64,000 nucleotides of DNA, taken from positions 1 through 64,000 of the forward strand of contig CAJMRE010000007.1 of NCBI GenBank assembly GCA_905215755.1, written 5' to 3'. This document shows, one piece after another, positions 53,941 through 62,021 of this stretch. The notes beneath the pieces were generated by a model. The model saw only the letters and a list, made by a program, of their open reading frames with translations, made no database searches and had not been told where the DNA came from. The translations under genes and the position numbers were made by a program. This DNA comes from an uncultured bacterium. GTDB lineage: Bacteria > Actinomycetota > Coriobacteriia > Coriobacteriales > Coriobacteriaceae. Numbering within the stretch: position 1 is the first letter of the stretch; each line of letters begins with the position of its first letter.

Positions 53941-55217
53941 TGCTCTCCACGGCCGAAATGGTGCTCTGGGCAATCCACCACGCAACGACCCTACTCTTTG
54001 GCGTTTTTGCCTCGGCGGCGCTCTGCGGCATCGAGATTAACCGCCGTCATTCACTCGAGCTGGTCGCGATCGGCGCCATAACCGGAACCGCATTTGGCCT
54101 CGCCAATGCCGTCGGCGGCGAGCTATTCGCCCGCCAGGCATATCCGCTCGTCGTGCATCTACCGCTCATTATCTACCTATGCGTGCGTTATCGCGTGAAC
54201 CCGCTACTAGCCATGCTCGGCCTCACCAGTGCCTACCTGAGCTGTCAGTTCAGCAACTGGATGGGCATCGCCGCGCTCGCCGCCACCGGTTCGCAAATCG
54301 CATACTACGTAGCGCGCATCATCACCACGGCCGGTGTCTTTGCAGTCCTGTTGCACTGGGCCGGCGACATCGGTCCGCGCCTGGCGGTCAAAAGCCGCAC
54401 CGAGCTCGAGATTCTGCTCATCCTGCCGCTCGTCTATTACATCTTTGACTACGCCACCAACGTCTACACCACGCTCTTCCACTCTGGCTCCGTGGTAACG
54501 GTTGAGTTTTTGGCGTTTGCGCTTTGCGCGTTCTACCTTATGTTTCTTGCTGTGTATCTGCGCGAATACGAGGCAAAGGAAACCGCCGAGCGCGAGCGCT
54601 GGATGCTCGCGACCCGCGACAACGCAGCCATCAAAGAGCTCGAGGCCTGGCGCCAATCCGGACGCGAGCTTTCGGTTCTGCGCCATGACATGCGGCACTT
54701 CCTGCGCGGCCTTGCGGTTTTGATCGAAGAGGGTCACATTGACGAGGCGCTCGAGCGCATCGACGATCTCTGCGAGACGAACGACCGCACCGCCGTGCGC
54801 CGCTACTGCGCCAACGACACGGTCAACATCGCGCTTTCGTCATTCATCTCGGACATCAATCAACACGGCATCACCGCCGACCTGCGTGCCGCCGTGCCCG
54901 AGAGCGTCCATGTAGCCGACGTCGACCTGTTCAGCGTGCTCTCGAATGCCCTGGACAACGCCATCGTCGCCGCAAGCGCCGCTCCCCAGGGCAAACGATT
55001 CGTCGATCTGAATCTGCGTTACGAAGACGGGCAGCTGCTGCTTTTGGTCTCTAACACGTTTGACCGCCCGCCACGTATGGTTGACGGCATGCCCGTGGCC
55101 CAGCACGCCGGCCACGGCTTTGGAACCAAGAGCATCAAGCTTGCCGTCGAGCGCATGAACGGCAACTGCCAGTTCCGCATCAACGGCGATCGATTTGAGC
55201 TGCGCGCTGTGATGTAG
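53940..55217 (+). CDS. sensor histidine kinase, AgrC-like (GHKL)
   Basis: A 425-residue membrane kinase beginning at the ATG that overlaps the regulator stop (TAATG). Six or so hydrophobic segments fill residues 1-210. The dimerisation helix has the phosphoacceptor histidine in SVLRHDMRHFLRGL-type sequence (ELSVLRHDMRHFLRG). The ATPase domain shows LFSVLSNALDNAIVAA (N box) and GHGFGTKSIKLAVERMNG (G box). No peptide pheromone or processing gene (AgrB/AgrD) is beside it, so the signal is unknown. Confidence 0.92.
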   Translation: MLSTAEMVLWAIHHATTLLFGVFASAALCGIEINRRHSLELVAIGAITGTAFGLANAVGGELFARQAYPLVVHLPLIIYLCVRYRVNPLLAMLGLTSAYLSCQFSNWMGIAALAATGSQIAYYVARIITTAGVFAVLLHWAGDIGPRLAVKSRTELEILLILPLVYYIFDYATNVYTTLFHSGSVVTVEFLAFALCAFYLMFLAVYLREYEAKETAERERWMLATRDNAAIKELEAWRQSGRELSVLRHDMRHFLRGLAVLIEEGHIDEALERIDDLCETNDRTAVRRYCANDTVNIALSSFISDINQHGITADLRAAVPESVHVADVDLFSVLSNALDNAIVAASAAPQGKRFVDLNLRYEDGQLLLLVSNTFDRPPRMVDGMPVAQHAGHGFGTKSIKLAVERMNGNCQFRINGDRFELRAVM

Positions 55218-55282
55218 CGGCGCGACAAGCTGGCGCCACGACTAGTCCGTTTGAGCCGCTTTGTCGGCGCCAGTCCGCTACA
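55213..55282. repeat. palindrome spanning the stop codons of two convergent genes
   Basis: TGTAGCGG (55213-55220) pairs with CCGCTACA (55275-55282) and CTGGCGCC (55230-55237) with GGCGCCAG (55266-55273). Both stop codons (TAG at 55215 on plus, TAG at 55280 on minus) lie within it. It could serve as a shared transcript-end hairpin for the kinase and the gene at 55278. Confidence 0.7.
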
Positions 55283-55847
55283 GCGGCGCGGCGGCCGGGG
55301 TCAGCTGCTTGATGTAGGCCCACATGCGTTGCTTGGCGGCCTTATCGGTGAGCGCCGCCTCAAAACCGTCGAGCGCAAGCACGCGACGGCCCTGTACATG
55401 GGCGACCAGACCAGGCTTGAGCATGGCGGTATCGAAATCGTCGATTGCCACGAGCATATCGGCATAGGTCTCGCGCATGGTATCGGCCGCGCGATCGTCG
55501 AGCAGCAGCACGGCCTCGGGATCCAAGGCCTCGAGCGCTTCGCGGAACAGCTCGCACGGCAGGCCATCGCCTGTCGCAACCGTTCCATCGCCCGCGCCGG
55601 CGACGCTTGCCAGCACGCAAAAATCCTCGGGCGCGTATCCGATAGCCCCGAGCGCCTTACGCAGCGCGGCGCCATCCGGACCGGCAGCCAGCTCGCCGCC
55701 TGCACGCTCAGCCTCATCCAAATCGCCTTTTACCAGCACAATTGGCGAGCACGCGTTGCCCGCGATGCGCACGCCACGACCCGCAAGCGATGCGAGCTCC
55801 TGCTCGGCCGCCTGGGCGATGGCTTCTTTTTTCTGGCTTTGTGACAT
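55278..55847 (-). CDS. hypothetical protein downstream of an IS605 insertion
   Basis: A 189-residue soluble protein starting MSQSQKKEAIAQAAEQELAS; GGAGAG lies 9 nt before the ATG at 55847. It contains GNACSPIVLVKGDLDEAERA and alternating Ala-rich helices with an Asp-rich part (LLLDDRAADTMRETYADMLV). I do not recognise the family. The right end of an IS605-type element lies 39 bp upstream of the start (55887), so its original promoter was probably displaced. Confidence 0.7.
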   Translation of the reverse strand: MSQSQKKEAIAQAAEQELASLAGRGVRIAGNACSPIVLVKGDLDEAERAGGELAAGPDGAALRKALGAIGYAPEDFCVLASVAGAGDGTVATGDGLPCELFREALEALDPEAVLLLDDRAADTMRETYADMLVAIDDFDTAMLKPGLVAHVQGRRVLALDGFEAALTDKAAKQRMWAYIKQLTPAAAPL

Positions 55848-55886
55848 AGGTATGCGCTCTCCAATCGTTTGCGTGCCCACCATTAT

Positions 55887-56080
55887 TTGACACTCCCCAT
55901 GGCTAAAGCCAGGGGATTCTTGCTTCACCGAGAATTGCCTAGACTGCGCATGCAGCCGTAGGTCTTACGCCCTCTCCACAAGCGTTTGCGGCATCCGCCG
56001 CGGTTCCCGCATGCCCTGCGGTACCTTCCAGGATTCTCCTTCCCTCGCAGGCGATGTTGACGGCGGCATTTAGGTCGCGG
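55887..56080 (-). ncRNA. predicted omega RNA (reRNA) scaffold region of TnpB
   Basis: In this family the TnpB guide RNA comes from the 3' end of tnpB through the right end, and the first about 16-20 nt of flanking DNA act as the guide. The right-end hairpin (55894-55917) and its position directly after tnpB fit this. The guide would begin at 55886 and read ATAATGGTGGGCACGC. The 5' end given is approximate and inferred from the family, not from a fold. Confidence 0.5.
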
Positions 56081-57129
56081 TCGTGACGCATGCCGCACGC
56101 GGGACAGTCCCATACCCGTTCGGCCAGCGTCAGTCCCCTGTAGACGTAACCGCATGCGGAACACGTCTTGCTGGACGGATAGAACCTGCCCACCCTTACG
56201 AAGCCGCGCCCCGACCATGCGCATTTGTACTCGAGCTGGCGCGCCAGCTCCGACATGGCGGCATCGCCCACGGCCTTGGCGAGGCGGCGGTTCCTCTGCA
56301 TGCCCCTGACGTTCAGGTCCTCGACCGCGATGTTTTGGCTTTCTCTCACCGCATGCGTCGTGAACTTGTGCAGGGCGTCCTTCCGCCGGTTGGCCACCTT
56401 CTCGTGCGCCCGCGCGACCCTGACACGCTGCCTGGCGCGATTTGCGGAGCCCTTCCGCTTGCGCGAGAGCCGTCGCTGCTCCCGTGCCAGCTTCCTCTCG
56501 CTCCTCTGCAGGTTTCTGGGGTTGGGCAGGCGCTCCCCCGTGGAGCAGGTGGCTATGTCGTGTATCCCCGCATCGACCCCCAGGAATCCGACGGTCGGGG
56601 CCGGTGCATCCGTGGCGGGGACGTCCGCGCAGCATATCGCCACGTAGTACTTGCCGCTCGGCACCTGCTTGACCGTCGCGGACAGGACGCGCCCCTCCAC
56701 GGGACGGCTCACCCGTGCCCTGACGGTCCCCAGCTTGGGCAGCCTCACGTGTCTGGCGTCGATTATCCCGACGCCGTTCGTGCGGTAGCTCTTCCTCCCC
56801 GCGCGTTTGGACTTGAACTTCGGAAAGCCCACCTTGCCTGGTGCGCGGAAGAAGTTCCTATATGCCTTGTCCAGGTCGCGCAGGGACTGCTGCAGCGCCA
56901 TGGAGTCCACCTCGGAGAGCCACGGCGCGTCCGTTTTCTTCCAGGCGGGGATCTGGGTGATGTAGGAGTTGATGTGCTTCGATTTGCCCGTCCGCGCGTA
57001 CTCGTCCCGCCTCATCGCCAGCACCCTGTTGTAGACCCAGCGACAGCAGCCGAAGGTCTTCTGCAGGAGGGCCTCCTGATCGGCGCTCGGGTATATGCGG
57101 TACTCGAAGCTCTTGTCCATGGCCCTCAT
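55939..57129 (-). CDS. tnpB: TnpB RNA-guided nuclease
   Basis: A 396-residue TnpB, the presumed ancestor of Cas12. Catalytic RuvC residues are all present: Asp in GFLGVDAGIHDIAT, Glu in IAVEDLNVRGM and Asp in MRHDRDLNAAVNIA. The zinc ribbon CSACGYVYRG...CPACG and the N-terminal YRIYPSADQEALLQKTFGCC are typical. It cuts DNA next to a target-adjacent motif under guidance of the RNA from its right end. The ATG at 57129 overlaps the tnpA stop; MDKSFEYR at 57120 is an alternative start. Confidence 0.95.
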   Translation of the reverse strand: MRAMDKSFEYRIYPSADQEALLQKTFGCCRWVYNRVLAMRRDEYARTGKSKHINSYITQIPAWKKTDAPWLSEVDSMALQQSLRDLDKAYRNFFRAPGKVGFPKFKSKRAGRKSYRTNGVGIIDARHVRLPKLGTVRARVSRPVEGRVLSATVKQVPSGKYYVAICCADVPATDAPAPTVGFLGVDAGIHDIATCSTGERLPNPRNLQRSERKLAREQRRLSRKRKGSANRARQRVRVARAHEKVANRRKDALHKFTTHAVRESQNIAVEDLNVRGMQRNRRLAKAVGDAAMSELARQLEYKCAWSGRGFVRVGRFYPSSKTCSACGYVYRGLTLAERVWDCPACGMRHDRDLNAAVNIACEGRRILEGTAGHAGTAADAANACGEGVRPTAACAV

Positions 57130-57521
57130 GCGTTCTTCTGGTCCTCGATATATTGCCTGACGGTCTCGGGCGTCGCCCCGCCGACGGTCGAGACGAAGTA
57201 GCTGTTCGTCCAGAGCGTCGGCAGCTTGCGCTTCAGCTGCGGGAACTCGGTGCGCAAGTCATGGCTGGTCCTGCCTTTGATGCGCTTTACGGCCCGGTGG
57301 ATGCCGAACTGGGGGTCGACCGAGATGAGCATGTGCACGCGGTCGGGCATGACCTCGATTTCCCTTATCTCGAAATCGAGCTCTTCCGCAACCTCGTGCG
57401 CGATCTCCTTGAAGCGGGAGTCGATGCCGTCCACGAGCACCTTTCTGCGGTATTTCGGGCAGAAGACCACATGGTAGTCGCAGCTCCAGACTATGTTGTC
57501 GTTGCTTCTGTATCTATCCAT
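57126..57521 (-). CDS. tnpA: IS605-type Y1 (HUH) transposase
   Basis: A 131-residue single-strand transposase, DYHVVFCPKYRRKVLVDGID onward, with the HUH-type motif in EVMPDRVHMLISVDP (here R-V-H: the first His of HUH appears as Arg) and the C-terminal YFVSTVGGATPETVRQYIED with the probable nucleophile tyrosine. The start at 57521 is the first ATG; the Shine-Dalgarno is weak. The Arg in place of the first His could impair catalysis. Overlaps tnpB by four bases. Confidence 0.9.
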   Translation of the reverse strand: MDRYRSNDNIVWSCDYHVVFCPKYRRKVLVDGIDSRFKEIAHEVAEELDFEIREIEVMPDRVHMLISVDPQFGIHRAVKRIKGRTSHDLRTEFPQLKRKLPTLWTNSYFVSTVGGATPETVRQYIEDQKNA

Positions 57522-57722
57522 ACAAACAGTATACCACTTGCAGCCGTATATGTATATCGGCTGACGCCGATGCGCCTTATATCCCCATATCTGAAGAAAG
57601 GGGTTTTGCGGCGCTTTTGATAAAAGAGCTGCCCGCGAGTGGTTGCTTTGCGGGCGGCTGGGTATAAGCACGGTCGTACTGAGTTTTACGCGGCTGAGCC
57701 GCGTCGCATTATGGAGGTCACC
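57522..57722. other. IS605 left end and trxA upstream region
   Basis: Contains the IS left-end hairpin and the putative target motif TTTAT (minus strand, about 57620-57624). It also has a 10-bp inverted repeat, AGCTGCCCGC/GCGGGCGGCT (57628-57659), and TATAAG at 57663-57668 as a possible trxA -10. GGAGGTCACC precedes the trxA ATG. Confidence 0.5.
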
Positions 57723-58043
57723 ATGGCTGACATTAAGCAGATTACCCCCGAGAACTTCGATTCCGTCGTTAACGACAGCCTGCCCGTGCTGGTCGATTTT
57801 TGGGCACCGTGGTGCGGTCCCTGCCGCTCCCTCTCGCCCATCGTTGACGAGGTTGCCGATGAGCTGGCGGGCAAGCTTGCCGTTGCCAAATGCAACGTCG
57901 ACGACAACCAGGACCTGGCCATGAAGTATGGCGTCATGAGCATCCCCACGCTGATTGTGTTTAAGAACGGCGAAGAGATTGACCGCTCGGTTGGCGCTCT
58001 GCCCAAGGCGAGGCTGCAGGCGCTGCTGGAAAAGCATCTGTAA
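57723..58043 (+). CDS. trxA: thioredoxin
   Basis: A 106-residue thioredoxin that reduces protein disulfides. It shows the active site FWAPWCGPCRSLSPIVDEVA, the cis-proline segment MSIPTLIVFKNG and the C-terminal GALPKARLQALLEKHL. GGAGG lies 6 nt before the ATG. It is monocistronic with a following terminator. Confidence 0.97.
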   Translation: MADIKQITPENFDSVVNDSLPVLVDFWAPWCGPCRSLSPIVDEVADELAGKLAVAKCNVDDNQDLAMKYGVMSIPTLIVFKNGEEIDRSVGALPKARLQALLEKHL

Positions 58044-58164
58044 TACGCTTGTTACATGTTGCCGTCTGCCTGCCGTCCATGAGCGCTTTTACGCCGCTCG
58101 CCGGACTTCTGAATGCACCGAGTGCAACCGCGGATAGTATGGTAGTCACAAACAGCCCCCAGTG

Positions 58165-58202
58165 AACGGGTGCGGGTCGCACAGACTCGTACCCGTTTTC
58201 TT
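58165..58202 (+). terminator. terminator after trxA
   Basis: AACGGGT (58165-58171) pairs with ACCCGTT (58191-58197), followed by TTCTT. The stem is short, so strength is uncertain. Confidence 0.6.
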
Positions 58203-58274
58203 ATGTAACTGCGCGCAGAGCGGGCGTAGTAAAATCTGAACCACTGAACTGCCCCATACAAAAGGAGATTTCCC

Positions 58275-58523
58275 ATGCATGATGTTGGAATGAACATGAG
58301 CCAGCTTGCCATGAGCGTCAAGCAGGTCGACGACACCATCGAGCTCGCTCACGAATGGAGCCATCAGTTGCTGCATGCGACCGAGAATTTTGACATGGAG
58401 CGCATCGGCGCCAAGCTCGAGGCCGCCATGGCCGCGCTGCACGAGGCCCACGACGCACTCGAGGGCTACGAGGAAGCCATCGAGGCCGACCACAACTCCG
58501 TCGGCTCCGTGAAGCTGGTGTAA
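58275..58523 (+). CDS. small helical protein upstream of nikR
   Basis: An 82-residue protein, probably all helical (VKQVDDTIELAHEWSHQLLH, EAAMAALHEAHDALEGYEEA), with seven histidines. AAAGGAG lies about 8 nt before the ATG. It ends one base before the nikR start, so the two are co-translated, which suggests a role in nickel handling. No family recognised. Confidence 0.7.
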   Translation: MHDVGMNMSQLAMSVKQVDDTIELAHEWSHQLLHATENFDMERIGAKLEAAMAALHEAHDALEGYEEAIEADHNSVGSVKLV

Positions 58524-58524
58524 G

Positions 58525-59037
58525 GTGGCCGAACACGAGCACGGCTGCGGGTACGAGCACGAGCACCCGCACGGGGCGGACGGTGACGCGGACTGCCACT
58601 GTAGTGGCTCCGGCTCCGAGCTGGTCCGCTTTTCGGTTACCGCACCGGACGACCTGCTGCGCCGTTTTGACGAACAGATCGCGCGCCGCGGCGACGTGGC
58701 CAACCGCTCCGAGGCCGTGCGCGACCTGATTCGCGCCTCGATCGCCAAAGAGCAGATGCGCACGCCCGATGAGCACGTTATCGGGTCGCTCACCATGATC
58801 TACGACCATCACACCGGCGATCTGACGCGCCGCCTGGACGAGGTGCAGCACGACTACACCGACGAGATCGTGTCGACCATGCACGTGCATCTGGATCACC
58901 ACAACTGCTTGGAGATTCTGGCGCTCAAGGGTCGCGGCGAGCGCGTCTACGAACTAGCCGACCGCCTGCTGGGCCTGCGCGGCGTTAAGCACGGCGAGCT
59001 CACGTGCGCCGCCACCAAGCAGAGCCTGGGGCTGTAG
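58525..59037 (+). CDS. nikR: nickel-responsive regulator NikR
   Basis: A 170-residue regulator starting with GTG. The ribbon-helix-helix part reads VRFSVTAPDDLLRRFDEQIA and ANRSEAVRDLIRASIA; the C-terminal metal domain has HDYTDEIVSTMHVHLDHHNC with the His-His-His-Cys nickel site. It carries an extra N-terminal arm of about 30 residues rich in His, Glu and Cys (EHEHGCGYEHEHPHGADG), not present in typical 133-150 residue NikR, probably an additional metal-binding tail. It precedes the hyp genes. Confidence 0.95.
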   Translation: MAEHEHGCGYEHEHPHGADGDADCHCSGSGSELVRFSVTAPDDLLRRFDEQIARRGDVANRSEAVRDLIRASIAKEQMRTPDEHVIGSLTMIYDHHTGDLTRRLDEVQHDYTDEIVSTMHVHLDHHNCLEILALKGRGERVYELADRLLGLRGVKHGELTCAATKQSLGL

Positions 59038-59054
59038 CGGGATTTCCCGCAGCG

Positions 59055-59137
59055 CACCTGCCAAAAAGGGACAGGTTTGTTTTGGCAGGTTTAGAAGTTT
59101 TACCTACCAAAACAAACCTGTCCCTTTTTGGTCGGTT
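59055..59137. repeat. nested palindrome between nikR and hypF
   Basis: Arms of 30 nt (59061-59090 and 59102-59131), beginning CCAAAAAGGGACAGGTTTG, are inverted with one mismatch around 11 nt. The left arm is itself flanked by ACCTGCCAAAA/TTTTGGCAGGT, so the structure is a palindrome within a palindrome. It contains the GGGACAGG core. Confidence 0.8.
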
Positions 59138-59154
59138 TTGATGAGGGGTGTCGC

Positions 59155-61626
59155 ATGCGGCATGTGCATATTCATGTGACGGGCATTGTGCAGGGCGTTG
59201 GCATGCGACCGTTTGTGTATCGCGAGGCCATGGCGCATGGCATTTGCGGATGGGTGCTCAATGCGGGCGACGGCGTGCATATCGAGGCGCACGCTTGTGC
59301 CGAGGCGGTTGACGGATTTGTCGCTGCGCTTTCTGAGCATGCGCCCGCGGCGGCTCGCGTTGAGCGAGTCGATATTGCGGATTTGGAGCCTGGCGGTTGG
59401 AGCACTGCCGATGAGCAGGGCTTTCACATTGTGGCGTCGCAGGACCAGACCGCGCACACCACACTTGTCTCGCCCGATATCGCCACCTGTGACGATTGCC
59501 TGCGCGAGTTGTTCGATCCCGCCGACCGACGCTATCACTACCCCTTTATCAACTGCACTAACTGCGGACCGCGCTTTACCATCATCCGCTCGCTGCCTTA
59601 CGATCGAGCGGCTACCTCGATGGACCGTTTTCCCATGTGCCCCGAGTGTGCCGCGGAGTATGCCAATCCGCTCGACCGGCGTTTTCACGCGCAGCCCGAT
59701 GCCTGCTTTGATTGCGGGCCGCATATTACGTGGCGTGAGGCTGTGAACGGCGATGCGTGCGGGAATTCGTCCGCGACACCGGCCGTCGGCACCACACGCG
59801 AGGCCAGCGACGCCATCATCGAGCGCTGCGTTGAGCTGCTGGCCAGCGGTGGCGTCGTCGCCATCAAGGGCCTGGGCGGATTCCATCTAGCCTGTGATGC
59901 TGCCAACGAGCAGGCGGTGGCCGAGTTGCGCCATCGCAAACGCCGCAGTAACAAACCACTTGCCGTCATGGTGCGCAGTCTTGCCGATGCCGGGCGCCTG
60001 TGCCATATCGACGACGCTGAGCGCGAGCTTCTCGCCGGCAGCATCCGTCCCATTGTGCTGCTGCGCCGACGCACTGTTGGCGAGGGCAACGGCGATTCTC
60101 CCGACGCCCTCGTACTCGCACCGTCCGTCGCGCACGACCTGCCCGAGCTTGGCGTTATGCTCCCCTACACCCCGCTTCAGCATCTTCTGCTTGCAGCTGC
60201 CGCGTCGCACGGCATGCACGCGCTCGTCATGACCAGCGGCAACCTGAGCGAAGAGCCCATCGAGACCGATGACGATCTTGCCTGGGAACGCCTCGTTGCC
60301 GCCGGCATTGCCGACGCGCTGCTCGGCAACGATCGAGCGATTCTCTCGCGCTATGACGATTCCGTGGTGCGCGTGGTTGACGGCGCCGTTATGCCCGTGC
60401 GCCGCGCTCGCGGATATGCACCCCAGCCGCTGCCGTTGCCGGCGCTCGACCGCGCTCCGTCCTGCGTGCTCGCCTGCGGGCCACAACAAAAGGCCACGAT
60501 TGCGCTCACGCGTGAAGGGACGAACGGCGAGGCAACCTGTTTTGTGTCGCAGCATATCGGCGATGTTGAAAACGGCGGGACCTTCGATGCCTGGAACGCT
60601 GCGCGCACGCGCTTGGAAGATCTCTTTGATTTGGCGCCCGCCGCCTTGGCCTGCGATTTACACCCCAGCTATCTATCGGGCCAGTGGGCGCGCGAGCAGG
60701 CGCGAAAATGCAATCTGCCGCTCGTCGAGGTGCAGCACCATCATGCGCATATCGCGAGCGTAATGGCCGAAGCCATCGCCGCGGGCCAGCTTACAACCGA
60801 CGCGCGTGTCCTTGGCATCGCCTTTGACGGCACCGGCGCCGGCACCGATGGGACCATTTGGGGCGGCGAGTTTCTTGTTGCCAGCCTTGGCGGCTTTGAA
60901 CGCGCCGCGCATTTGCGCACCTGGGCGCTCCCCGGCGGGGCGGCCTCCGTGCGCGACGCCCGCCGCAACGCCTTTGCCCTGCTCAGTGAGCTCGGTCTGC
61001 TCGAGCACCCAGGTGCCGCTCGGCTTTTGGACAGCCTCGACGAGCAAACGCGCAGCGTGACAGCCACCATGATCGAGCGCGGCATCAACAGCCCGCGTAC
61101 CAGCAGCATGGGGCGTCTCTTTGATGCCGCGGCAGCAATTCTGGGCATCTGCGACAAGGCAACCTACGAGGGCGAACCCGCCATCGAACTTGAGGCTGCC
61201 GCCTGGCGCGCGCTCGACAACGAAATCGCCCATTTTCCCGACGACAACGCCGGCCATTTCGCATCTGGCCCATCGTGGCTGAACGGCCCCCATGTTCTGG
61301 ATCAGAAAGCACTCTTTGAGACACTTTTGGGAGGAACTGAAGCCGGAGCGCCCGCCGACAGGCTCGCACTCGACTTCCATGTCGCCGTCGCGCGCTCCTC
61401 GGCGCGCATCGCCAGCGATATCTGCGTGCACGAGGGCATCGACACCGTCGCGCTCTCGGGCGGCGTGTTCATGAACCGACTTCTGCTTCAACTCCTCACC
61501 CGCGAGCTCAAAAGCGCAGGCCTTACTGTCCTCGTCCCCCAAACCGTGCCCGTTAACGACGGCTGCATCGCCTACGGTCAGGCGGCAGTCGCACGCGCTC
61601 GCCTCGCGCAGATTGCATCACAGTAG
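59155..61626 (+). CDS. hypF: carbamoyltransferase HypF
   Basis: An 823-residue hydrogenase maturation enzyme that prepares the cyanide ligand from carbamoyl phosphate with HypE. GAGGGG lies 7 nt before the ATG at 59155. Domains in order: acylphosphatase (GIVQGVGMRPFVYREA), two zinc fingers (CDDCLRELF...CTNCGPRFTI and CPECAAEYANP...CFDCGPH), YrdC-like (GGVVAIKGLGGFHLACDAAN), then the Kae1-like domain (VQHHHAHIASVMAEA, GIAFDGTGAGTDGTIWGGEF, VALSGGVFMNRLLLQLL). First of hypF-hypC-hypD-hypE. Confidence 0.97.
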   Translation: MRHVHIHVTGIVQGVGMRPFVYREAMAHGICGWVLNAGDGVHIEAHACAEAVDGFVAALSEHAPAAARVERVDIADLEPGGWSTADEQGFHIVASQDQTAHTTLVSPDIATCDDCLRELFDPADRRYHYPFINCTNCGPRFTIIRSLPYDRAATSMDRFPMCPECAAEYANPLDRRFHAQPDACFDCGPHITWREAVNGDACGNSSATPAVGTTREASDAIIERCVELLASGGVVAIKGLGGFHLACDAANEQAVAELRHRKRRSNKPLAVMVRSLADAGRLCHIDDAERELLAGSIRPIVLLRRRTVGEGNGDSPDALVLAPSVAHDLPELGVMLPYTPLQHLLLAAAASHGMHALVMTSGNLSEEPIETDDDLAWERLVAAGIADALLGNDRAILSRYDDSVVRVVDGAVMPVRRARGYAPQPLPLPALDRAPSCVLACGPQQKATIALTREGTNGEATCFVSQHIGDVENGGTFDAWNAARTRLEDLFDLAPAALACDLHPSYLSGQWAREQARKCNLPLVEVQHHHAHIASVMAEAIAAGQLTTDARVLGIAFDGTGAGTDGTIWGGEFLVASLGGFERAAHLRTWALPGGAASVRDARRNAFALLSELGLLEHPGAARLLDSLDEQTRSVTATMIERGINSPRTSSMGRLFDAAAAILGICDKATYEGEPAIELEAAAWRALDNEIAHFPDDNAGHFASGPSWLNGPHVLDQKALFETLLGGTEAGAPADRLALDFHVAVARSSARIASDICVHEGIDTVALSGGVFMNRLLLQLLTRELKSAGLTVLVPQTVPVNDGCIAYGQAAVARARLAQIASQ

Positions 61627-61760
61627 CTCGCCCTCGCACGCCGCCGCGCCCAGCCGTCTCACAGGCGTAACGCGTTTGCCCGCGAACCCCGCGAGCGCTA
61701 CCATCAACTGATGGATTATTAAGCGCCCATCCAGCGCAAAGCGTATAAAAGGGGAACAAT

Positions 61761-62021
61761 ATGTGCCTTGCCGTTCCCGGCAAAGTAGTCAAACGCGACG
61801 ACGACCTCAAGGCCACCGTCGACATGATGGGCATCGAGCGCCCCGTGTCGCTGAAACTCGTGCCGACGGCGCAGGTAGGCGACTATATTCTCGTACACGC
61901 CGGCTTTGGCATCCAGATCGTCGACGAGCAGGAAGCGCAAGAGACGCTCGAGCTCGTTAATGCCATGACCGAACTGGCCGAAGAAGACCAACTGGCCAGC
62001 AACCCGGCCGAGGCATACTAG
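61761..62021 (+). CDS. hypC: hydrogenase maturation chaperone HypC
   Basis: An 86-residue protein beginning MCLAVPGKVVK, whose Cys2 carries the Fe(CN)2CO unit with HypD. The family motif DYILVHAGFGIQIVDEQEA is clear. AAAGGGGAAC precedes the ATG. A 134-bp gap separates it from hypF, with GCGTATAAAA at about 61740 as a possible internal promoter. Its stop overlaps the hypD GTG by one base. Confidence 0.96.
   Translation: MCLAVPGKVVKRDDDLKATVDMMGIERPVSLKLVPTAQVGDYILVHAGFGIQIVDEQEAQETLELVNAMTELAEEDQLASNPAEAY

Larger units (their letters stand above)
55887..57619 (-). mobile_element. IS200/IS605-family element with tnpA and tnpB
   Basis: Both genes read leftwards. The right end (left in coordinates) has the hairpin CCCC-TGGCTTTAGCCA-TGGGG preceded by GAAT and followed by GTG-TCAA, matching the guide and cleavage layout known for IS608; TCAA ends at 55887. 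The left end has a CCCC/GGGG hairpin at about 57584-57605 and probably begins near 57619, after TTTAT. The left boundary is uncertain by several bases. It looks complete. Confidence 0.85.
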
